Source: Dermacoccus abyssi (GTDB lineage Bacteria > Actinomycetota > Actinomycetes > Actinomycetales > Dermatophilaceae). From it: a stretch of 64,000 bases of DNA. The stretch lies in NCBI RefSeq assembly GCF_034541975.1, contig NZ_JAVYJM010000001.1. One strand, 5' to 3'. The number at the start of each line of letters is the position of its first letter. The stretch's first letter is position 1. Below, piece by piece: positions 44,521 to 51,517 of the stretch. Made by a program: the position numbers and the translations under genes. The notes beneath the pieces were generated by a model. The model was not told where the DNA came from. It saw only the letters and a program-made list of their open reading frames with translations, and made no database searches.

Positions 44521-45774
44521 TCAGGGAAGCAGCTGCGAGACGGCGTGGATGAAGAGGCCGACGAGGCCACCAACGACGGTGCCGTTGATGCGGATGAACT
44601 GCAGGTCGCGCCCGACGAACGTCTCGATGCGATCCGACGCGTCCTGGGCGTCCCAGCGCTCGACCGTCGAGGAGATGAGGGTCGTGATCTCGTGGCCGTA
44701 ACTCGTGACGAAGCTGGCCGCGCCCGACTCGAGGCGTCGCTCCACGCTGGCGCGCAATGCCTCGTCGTGCTGGAGCCGGTCGCCGAGGGCGCGCAGGTGT
44801 TCGACCATCCGCTCGCGCAGGGCACCCTGCTCGTCGAGGAGCGCGTCAGTGAGCATGCGGCGTACCGACCCCCACAGGGCGATCGCCGAGTCGGCGACGC
44901 TCGGGTGGTCGAGGAAACGCTCCTTGATGTTCTCCGCCTGCTCCTGCGTGCGCTCGTCGTGCTGCAGGTCGTGGGCGGCGCGGGCGAGAAAGGCGTCGAT
45001 GGCCTTGCGCATGTTGTGGTTCGGGGTGTCGCGCACCTCGGCGAGCCACTTGACGATCTCGAGGTGGATGCGATCGACGACGGCGTCGTCGAGCCACTGC
45101 GGTGACCACCAGGGGGCCTTGGCGCCGACGATGCGGGAGACGGCTTCCTTGTTCTCGCTCACCCACACGTGCATCTCGGTGACACACACGTCGACGAAAC
45201 CGTGGTGGGTGCCGTCGGCGACGATGCCCTCGAGCAGGTGGCCGGCGAGTTCACCGATGGGTTCGCGGCGCAGTCGCGGCAGGAGGACGGTGTCGAGGAA
45301 ATGACGCACCTCGTCGTCGTCGAGGGTCTCGACGGCGCGGCACAGGGCCGGGGCCGCGTCGGCGACGACACGCTCGGCGTTGCCAGGACGCTCGATCCAC
45401 TCCCCGAGCCGGCGCGGGATCTCGGCCTGGCCGATACGTTCGGTGACGAGCTCGGGCGTGAGGAAGTTCGAGCCGACGAACTCCTCGAGGCTCTTGCCGA
45501 GCTGGTCCTTGCGCGTCGGGATGATGGCGGTGTGCGGCACCTTGAGGCCGAGCGGGTGACGGAACAGCGCCGTCACGGCGAACCAGTCGGCGACGGCACC
45601 CACCATCGCGGCCTCGGAGGCGGCGTTGACATAGCCCCACACGCCGTCTCGGCCGTGCGTCAGGACGAAGACGAGCGCCGCGAACGCCAGCAGGCCCGTG
45701 GCCACGAAGCGCATGCGGCGCAGGGCGGCTCGGCGCTGTTCGTCGGATTCGGGAAGGGCGAGGCTCGTCGACAC
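44521..45774 (-). CDS. DUF445 (YjiN-like) membrane protein
   Basis: 417 residues. An N-terminal helix (about 22-40) precedes MVGAVADWFAVTALFRHPLGLKVPHTAIIP, the family signature, then a long helical central part and a C-terminal helix (GGLVGLFIHAVSQLL). The family is widespread and uncharacterised. The ATG at 45774 has a GTCGGGGTGTC leader with no clear ribosome site. The end is 2 bases from the lipoprotein gene. Confidence 0.88.
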   Translation of the reverse strand: MSTSLALPESDEQRRAALRRMRFVATGLLAFAALVFVLTHGRDGVWGYVNAASEAAMVGAVADWFAVTALFRHPLGLKVPHTAIIPTRKDQLGKSLEEFVGSNFLTPELVTERIGQAEIPRRLGEWIERPGNAERVVADAAPALCRAVETLDDDEVRHFLDTVLLPRLRREPIGELAGHLLEGIVADGTHHGFVDVCVTEMHVWVSENKEAVSRIVGAKAPWWSPQWLDDAVVDRIHLEIVKWLAEVRDTPNHNMRKAIDAFLARAAHDLQHDERTQEQAENIKERFLDHPSVADSAIALWGSVRRMLTDALLDEQGALRERMVEHLRALGDRLQHDEALRASVERRLESGAASFVTSYGHEITTLISSTVERWDAQDASDRIETFVGRDLQFIRINGTVVGGLVGLFIHAVSQLLP

Positions 45775-45797
45775 CCCGACAGAATAGCGACCGTGCG

Positions 45798-47120
45798 TCA
45801 GGCGGCGAGACGCCTCACGGTATCAGCAAGGGAATCGAGCTGTTGCTGGATCTCGGGCCAGGTCTGTTCGAGGTCGATGTGGCGCGCGTGGACGTCGGTT
45901 CCGGTGCCGGGGATCCGGATGCGTGAGGCCGGACGGCGCGCCGCGTGGGCGTAGACGACGAGGGCGTTCGCGAGACCGAGGGACGAGGCCTGGACAACGA
46001 CGGGGAAGAACGTGGCGGCGTCGTTCGCGATGGCCGTCATCGCCGAAGCGGCCGCTCCGCGGGATCGGGTGCCGGTCGTGGCGCCGAACGATGGCGGCAT
46101 TGCGCTGCGCTGCAGGGCGCGGGCCGTCACGTCGGAGGTGACGGCGTCCGGCGTGCCGAGGTGGTAGCAGGTGCCCAACACGAGCACCGGACCGCGCGGG
46201 CCACTGACGAGAACGTCGGCGTTGGCCTGCACCCCACTCGACTCCCCCGGGTCGAGCTGTTCGGTCTGTTCGACACGCAGCCCGGGCCACAGACGCGAGC
46301 GCAGCTCACCGGCCACGAAGCGTAGGAAGACGTACTCGACGTCGAGCAGGAACGCGTGCGCCTGCTGTACGCCCTCCTCGTGCCGGATGGCGAAACCGTC
46401 GAGCGCGAGACGCGCGAGGTCGAGCGCCTGTTCGTAGTGCTCGTTGAGTCGCGTGATGACGATGTCGGTTGCGCGCTCGGCGGCGGACGGCGAGCCGACG
46501 CCCTCGAAGCGGGCGAGCAGTTCGACGGCTCGACGCCGAGTGGACGGCGACAAGCCGTGACCCGTGAGGATGACGCGCACCGCGGCGGCGAGGACGCGGT
46601 TCTCCTCGATGTCGGCCGTGAAGTCGTCGTAGCGGCACTCGGGCTGCGCAGCGGTCCACGGACGTCGGGCGATCTCCTCGACGAGCAGGCGCCCACGGAT
46701 CGTGGCGAGTGGTTCCTGACGCGACTGGTAACCGTGCAGAAGGCCGCGACGGGTGGCCGCTTCGATGGCCCGCAGGACCGCGAGCGCTGACCCGTCGAGC
46801 AGTTCGTCACTCGCGAAACCGCTCGTGCCCTGCCCCCAGGCGACCTCGTCGCCGAGGCCGGCCAGCATCGCGAAGAGCGAGTGCATCGGCGCGGCCGGAG
46901 TAATACGGATCTGCAGGCCCGGCACGCTGATCGATCCGACCCATGACGTCGTCTCGAGGACGACGGTCTGCGGGTCGGCGGTGGCGAGCACCTTGACCTT
47001 GTCGTCGGCGACGGCGAAGAGGGCGCTGCGCCCTTCGGCGCTCAGGCGGACCGGTGCGGAGCGGGCATGCTCACCGACGACGACCGTCTTCACCTGTTCG
47101 CCGGCCACCGCCTCGGTCAT
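45798..47120 (-). CDS. mcrC: McrC-like subunit of a McrBC system, nuclease residues degenerate
   Basis: 440 residues. The N-terminal half has the McrC/PF10117-type McrB-contacting fold: SISVPGLQIRITPAAPMHSLFAMLAG, DLLDGSALAVL-like, and RQEPLATIRGRLLVEEIA (close to the family's pRGrldv). The C-terminal part should be the PD-(D/E)xK nuclease. It keeps the first acid (Asp302 in ANADVLV), but the D-x-K that should follow reads Gly316-Thr-Cys318 in VLVLGTCYH. In E. coli McrC the corresponding residues (Asp244, Asp257, Lys259) are needed for cleavage. A catalytically dead McrC is the simplest reading. The ATG at 47120 overlaps the mcrB stop by 4 bases. Confidence 0.82.
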   Translation of the reverse strand: MTEAVAGEQVKTVVVGEHARSAPVRLSAEGRSALFAVADDKVKVLATADPQTVVLETTSWVGSISVPGLQIRITPAAPMHSLFAMLAGLGDEVAWGQGTSGFASDELLDGSALAVLRAIEAATRRGLLHGYQSRQEPLATIRGRLLVEEIARRPWTAAQPECRYDDFTADIEENRVLAAAVRVILTGHGLSPSTRRRAVELLARFEGVGSPSAAERATDIVITRLNEHYEQALDLARLALDGFAIRHEEGVQQAHAFLLDVEYVFLRFVAGELRSRLWPGLRVEQTEQLDPGESSGVQANADVLVSGPRGPVLVLGTCYHLGTPDAVTSDVTARALQRSAMPPSFGATTGTRSRGAAASAMTAIANDAATFFPVVVQASSLGLANALVVYAHAARRPASRIRIPGTGTDVHARHIDLEQTWPEIQQQLDSLADTVRRLAA

Positions 47121-49960
47121 CCGCCGTCGCGCGCCGTGGCGCTGTCGGAAGCGGCCTCCGCACGAGCGGCTTCGCCGTGGCGCGCCTCGACGGCGTCCCA
47201 CGTGAACGTGGCGAGCACGTCCTCGCGGCCGTAGAGCTGGTCCTCGATGAACGGGTAGATGCCGTACTGCCACACCCGGCGCAGCTTCTCGTCGTCGAGA
47301 TCGGTCGACATGAAATGGCTGTGACCGATCTGCAGGTGCGGGCCGCGCAGGATCTGACGCAGTTCGTCGTTCACGCGGTCGACGAGACCGGCCACCCACA
47401 CGGGGCCGTCGTTCTTGGCGAGCCAGCGCGCGAGCAGTCCCTCCATCGGACCCTCGTGCGGCATGAACGGCAGGAAGTGGAAGCGACGACGCAGCGCCGC
47501 GTCGACGAGCGCGATGGACCGGTCGGCCGTGTTCATCGTGCCGATGAAGTACAGGTTCGTCGGCAGCTGGAAGCCTTCGTCGGGGCGGTAGCTCGTCATG
47601 ACCGAGTGGGAGCGGTACTCGAGCAGGAAGAGCAGTTCACCGAAGACGCGCGGCAGGTTGGCGCGGTTGATCTCGTCGATGATCATGACGTGCGGCGTCG
47701 TCGGGTCGGCCTCGGCCGCCTCGGCGAGCAGCGCCAGCGGGCCCTTGCGCAGTTCGTAGACCATCGCGCCGCCGGCGTCGAGGCGCGGGCGATAGCCCTC
47801 GAAGAAGTCCTCGTAGGAGGTCGAGGGGTGGAACTGTACGATGGCGCGCTTGGCGGGGTCCGGCTGGAGCGCGGCGGCGAAGCGCTGAGCCATGAACGTC
47901 TTGCCGGTACCGGGCGGGCCGTAGAAGATGACCTGCTTCTTGTCCTTGAGCAGGCCGTCGATCTCGCGGACGAACTCCTCGTCGACGAGCAGGTCGGCGG
48001 CGGCCTCGGCGAGCAGGTCGCGCTCGGGGTCGATGCTCGACTCACCGGTGCGCAGCAGCCAGTGGGCGAACTGGGCCTGACCCCACGGATCGGCGGGCAG
48101 GAGGGGCTCGAGCTTGGCACGCAGGCGATCGCCCGCGAGGACGTGCAGGCGTCCGCGCGAGAGCTCACGGCGGCGCGGCAGCGACACGTCGAGGGCCTGC
48201 GCCATGGCCACCTTGCCATCGCGTCCGGCCATCGCGTAGACGGGCAAGTAGCGGTGCGGGTGCGCGATGGCGAGCAGCTTCATGACGACGGACTCGTCGA
48301 GTGCCACGTCGTCGAAGTTCGTGGGCGCGAGGGCCGCGTCGATGCGGTCGGCGTCGTCGCCTTCGCCCCATAGCAGGTGCGTCAGGGTGCGCGAGAGGTT
48401 CTCCAGGCCCTGCGCGTCGAGCGCGGCGAGGCGGGCGTCGAGGACCGAGTGCGTGCCGGTGGGGCCGTATGCTCCCCCGGCGATGATGCGCCGGAACGTC
48501 GCGAGGTCGAACGCTGCGAGCGCCTCGGGCTCCAACGACGCGGCGAACTCACGGCGTCGTTCGATGTGCCACTGGTCGCGCTCGGCCGGGTACGGACGCT
48601 CGGCGAGGAACGTGCGCAGGGCGACGGCGAGTTCCTCGTCGACGCCGGCGCCGCGTGTGTCGGCGCCACGCATGATGTCGACGAGCGGCATGAGACGGCG
48701 AACCGTCTCCTCGATCTCGTCGCCGAAGTCGATGCGTCCCACTCCTTCGGGATGCGGGAACCAGCACCCCACGAAGACGTCGCCGCCCTCGTAGGTGTCG
48801 CCCGTCGGACGCAGACGGTCCGACGACGAGGTGGGCGCCACATGAATGAACTCGAGGCCTTGGGGTAGGGCACCGTCGAGGCGCGTGCCGAGCGCTTCGT
48901 GACGCGCGGAGCTCGAGGCGCCCTCCCACCCGGAGACCAGACCGACGGCGATGCCGGAGCGCGTGAGCCAGACCCGGATGCCGGGTGCGCCACCGCTGCT
49001 CGCAGGCAGCAGCCACGTCGTGTGCGAGTCACAGCGGTACGCGGCGCGTGCCGTCGTGTCGGTACGAGTCTGCAGGCTCGTCTCCGCGAGGTCGACGCCG
49101 GTGACACGCTCGAGCGCCTTGTGCAGGGTGCGCGCAACGAGAGCGGCGTGACCACGCAGCTGCAGCGCAAGGGATGCAGCGCGTGCCTCGTCCTCGGCGG
49201 CGGCGTAGCCGACACCGGGGGTGTACGTGGCGTGCAGGCGAGCGGCTTCCTCCGTGAGGGCGGGCAGTGCCTCGCCGAAGCCGACGAACGAGGGGTCGTC
49301 ACCGAGGTGGCTGACGACACGCTGGGCGATGTGCGACTGCCCGGGCGCGAAGGCACGTGCGAGGTCGACGAACGCGACGTAGCGCTCCGCGTGGGTGAGA
49401 TGACGCCCCATCCATCCCAGGGTCTGGAACGTGTCCGATCCACCCGGCCACAGGATCGGCCAGTCGGCCTCCGTGTCCGTGGCCCACATGAGCGACAGCA
49501 CCGACGGAATGCGTGAAAGGTCCGGGCCTGCTCCCCCCACGGTCTCCTCGACGAGACGGATCGCGGCCGTGGCTTCGTCGTAGGACGTGGGCGTGTGCAG
49601 CGCCCAGGCAAGTGCCGCCTCGAGTTCACTGCTTCGGCCCTCACAGTGGGCAACGACGCGCGGCAGCCAGTGCCGTGCCAGCGACACGGCAGCCGAGTAC
49701 GGGCCGGGACGAGCGGCCCACTCCTCCAGACGGGACGTGAAGAGGTCGACGTTCGGCGAGCGCATCATGTCGGCGATGAACTCACGCGCCTCGCCGCACC
49801 GCACGGGAGCGAGGGCGTCGAGCTGGTGCCAGGACCCGACGAACACCGGATCCGCTTCGGCCCGAGCTCGCATGAGGTCGAACGTGCTCGCCCACCGGGC
49901 GAGGTCGAGCCGACGCTGAGCGGCTTCCGCTTCGTCAGGCTGCGGCGCGTGCACGTCCAT
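47117..49960 (-). CDS. mcrB: McrB-like AAA+ GTPase with long N-terminal region
   Basis: 947 residues, about twice E. coli McrB (459). The AAA+ part is at the C-terminus: Walker A GPPGTGKTF at 681-689, Walker B MIIDEINRANLPRVFGELL near 759-777, and the McrB GTP-specificity motif MNTADRS at 809-815. All key residues are intact. The first ~620 residues are helical or mixed, with no domain I can name; a piece around 530-590 (LLWGEGDDADRIDAAL, LLAIAHPHRYLPVYAM) resembles the adaptor segment that precedes AAA+ domains in other McrB proteins. The N-terminus should carry target recognition in McrB systems. The ATG at 49960 has ACAGGT upstream. Confidence 0.88.
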   Translation of the reverse strand: MDVHAPQPDEAEAAQRRLDLARWASTFDLMRARAEADPVFVGSWHQLDALAPVRCGEAREFIADMMRSPNVDLFTSRLEEWAARPGPYSAAVSLARHWLPRVVAHCEGRSSELEAALAWALHTPTSYDEATAAIRLVEETVGGAGPDLSRIPSVLSLMWATDTEADWPILWPGGSDTFQTLGWMGRHLTHAERYVAFVDLARAFAPGQSHIAQRVVSHLGDDPSFVGFGEALPALTEEAARLHATYTPGVGYAAAEDEARAASLALQLRGHAALVARTLHKALERVTGVDLAETSLQTRTDTTARAAYRCDSHTTWLLPASSGGAPGIRVWLTRSGIAVGLVSGWEGASSSARHEALGTRLDGALPQGLEFIHVAPTSSSDRLRPTGDTYEGGDVFVGCWFPHPEGVGRIDFGDEIEETVRRLMPLVDIMRGADTRGAGVDEELAVALRTFLAERPYPAERDQWHIERRREFAASLEPEALAAFDLATFRRIIAGGAYGPTGTHSVLDARLAALDAQGLENLSRTLTHLLWGEGDDADRIDAALAPTNFDDVALDESVVMKLLAIAHPHRYLPVYAMAGRDGKVAMAQALDVSLPRRRELSRGRLHVLAGDRLRAKLEPLLPADPWGQAQFAHWLLRTGESSIDPERDLLAEAAADLLVDEEFVREIDGLLKDKKQVIFYGPPGTGKTFMAQRFAAALQPDPAKRAIVQFHPSTSYEDFFEGYRPRLDAGGAMVYELRKGPLALLAEAAEADPTTPHVMIIDEINRANLPRVFGELLFLLEYRSHSVMTSYRPDEGFQLPTNLYFIGTMNTADRSIALVDAALRRRFHFLPFMPHEGPMEGLLARWLAKNDGPVWVAGLVDRVNDELRQILRGPHLQIGHSHFMSTDLDDEKLRRVWQYGIYPFIEDQLYGREDVLATFTWDAVEARHGEAARAEAASDSATARDGG

Positions 49961-50062
49961 CGGCTACCTGTCGTCCGTTCGTCGTGAAGGCTTCGTACGC
50001 GGCCTCGAGGTGAGGTCTCGTCACCGAGGCAGCGGAATCCATCCTACGTCGCAGCACGACGT

Positions 50063-50100
50063 GGAACGCCCGTCCGACTCCTCCGGTCCTCGGGCGTTCC
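50063..50100. terminator. Hairpin upstream of mcrB
   Basis: A perfect 10-base inverted repeat (50063-50072 with 50091-50100), 18-base loop. It lies between the serA end and mcrB and could be part of a bipartite serA terminator. Confidence 0.6.
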
Positions 50101-50134
50101 CCGGGCGCTTCGCCGCACGGCGGAAGGCCCGGGG
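50099..50134 (-). terminator. serA terminator hairpin
   Basis: A long G/C stem (CCCCGGGC with GCCCGGGG at the base, arms about 16 bases with a bulge) lies 17 bases past the serA stop. Confidence 0.75.
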
Positions 50135-50150
50135 CGCCTCGTCAGGCTCC

Positions 50151-51347
50151 TCAGTTGACGACGCGCAGACGGATCGTCTCCGGCATCGACCGCAGCTGGT
50201 CGAGCAGCGCCTCGGGCAGCTGGGAAACGACGTCGGTGACGACGTAGCCGCTCTCGGCCGAGGTGTCGAGCATCTGGCCCTCGATGTTGACGCCGTGCTC
50301 GGCGAGGATGCCGTTCATCCGGGCCAGGACGCCGGGGAGGTTCTGGTGGAAGTGGATGAGGCGGTGCTGGCCGGGACGCTCGGGCAGGTTGAGCGAGGGC
50401 AGGTTGACGTTGAGCGTCGTCGAACCGCGCTGGATGTAGTCGCGCAGCTTCGCGGCGACGAAGCGACCGATGTCCTCCTGCGCCTCCTCGGTCGAGCCGC
50501 CGATGTGCGGTGTGAGGACGACGTTCGCGAGGCCCTGCAGGGGCGAGCTGAACGGTTCGCCCTTCGACTTGGGCTCCTCGGGGAAGACGTCAACGGCCGC
50601 ACCGGCGATGTGACCGGACTCGAGGTGCGTCTTGAGCGCGTCGTAGTCGACGACGAAGCCGCGCGAGAGGTTGAGGAACAGCGCCCGCGGACGCATGGCT
50701 GCGAACTGCTCGGCGCCGAAGAAGCCGGCGTTGCCGGAGCGACCGTCGACGTGGAGCGTGACGACCTCGGCGACCGACAGCAGCTCCTCGAGGGAGCTGC
50801 ACCGCGTGGCGTTTCCGAGCGCGAGCTTGTCGTCGGTGTCGTAGAAGTAGACCTTGAAACCGAGCATCTCGGCGACGACGGACAGCTGGGAACCGATGTT
50901 GCCGTACCCGACGATGCCGAGGCGGCGACCGCGCACCTCGTGGCTGCCCTTGGCGTCCTTGAACCAGACTCCGTCGTGCAGCGCGCGGTCCTTCTCGGTG
51001 AGACGGCGGGCCATGATGATGATTTCGGCGATGGCGAGCTCGACGACCGAGCGCGTGTTGGAGAACGGCGCGTTGAACACGACGACGCCCTTCTGCGCTG
51101 CCACGGCGAGGTCGATCTGGTTCGTGCCGATGCAGAAGGCTCCGATGGCCTCGAGGCTCGGCGCGTTCTCGAGGACGCGGGCCGTCACCTCGGTCTTGGA
51201 GCGGATGCCGAGCAGCTGAACCCCCTCGAGCGCCTCGATGAGCTCGTCCTCGTCGAGAGCCCCGACGCGGGTCTCGACCTCGAAACCGGCATCACGGAGC
51301 AAGGACTCTCCGAGGGGGTGGACGTTCTCGAGCAGCAGTGCCTTCAC
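50151..51347 (-). CDS. serA: D-3-phosphoglycerate dehydrogenase
   Basis: 398 residues, first step of serine synthesis. Substrate and NAD domains with FCIGTNQIDL, the NAD motif G147-x-G149-x2-G152 in IVGYGNIG, LSRGFVVDYDAL, AAVDVFPEEP and TPHIGGSTEEA. The C-terminal ~75 residues form an ACT domain (LPGVLARMNGILAEHGVNIEGQ), the serine-feedback site of the ~410-residue E. coli-type enzyme. It is not the longer mycobacterial type with an intervening domain. The GTG at 51347 has GGAAAGGA upstream; the frame extends further 5' without similarity. Confidence 0.95.
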   Translation of the reverse strand: MKALLLENVHPLGESLLRDAGFEVETRVGALDEDELIEALEGVQLLGIRSKTEVTARVLENAPSLEAIGAFCIGTNQIDLAVAAQKGVVVFNAPFSNTRSVVELAIAEIIIMARRLTEKDRALHDGVWFKDAKGSHEVRGRRLGIVGYGNIGSQLSVVAEMLGFKVYFYDTDDKLALGNATRCSSLEELLSVAEVVTLHVDGRSGNAGFFGAEQFAAMRPRALFLNLSRGFVVDYDALKTHLESGHIAGAAVDVFPEEPKSKGEPFSSPLQGLANVVLTPHIGGSTEEAQEDIGRFVAAKLRDYIQRGSTTLNVNLPSLNLPERPGQHRLIHFHQNLPGVLARMNGILAEHGVNIEGQMLDTSAESGYVVTDVVSQLPEALLDQLRSMPETIRLRVVN

Positions 51348-51402
51348 AGGGAGAGTTCCTTTCCGGTGTGGCGGTTGCGCCCGCCAATGAGATCGCGGGC
51401 TG

Positions 51403-51415
51403 CTCACATCATGAG
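51403..51415. promoter_or_regulatory. Palindrome upstream of serA
   Basis: CTCACATCATGAG has perfect 4-base arms (CTCA/TGAG) around CATCA and lies 56 bases upstream of the serA GTG. It may be a repressor site; no regulator is implied. Confidence 0.25.
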
Positions 51416-51465
51416 ACAGCACCGGGCGCCGCGGACGCCGACGCATCTCACGAAATAAGACGAGC

Positions 51466-51497
51466 GCGGGGCGCCGCCCCGAAGGACGACGCCCCGC
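51466..51497 (-). terminator. nrdJ terminator hairpin
   Basis: Arms 51466-51479 and 51484-51497 pair over 14 bases with two G/U-type mismatches and, on the minus strand, a TTCG tetraloop, 21 bases after the nrdJ stop. Confidence 0.8.
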
Positions 51498-51517
51498 ACT
51501 CGATCAGGGCTGAGCGA

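Noticed and set aside
45798..49960. The McrBC locus considered as part of a transferred defence island
   Set aside because: No integrase, tRNA, repeats or compositional break flank it; neighbours are core genes (DUF445, serA).
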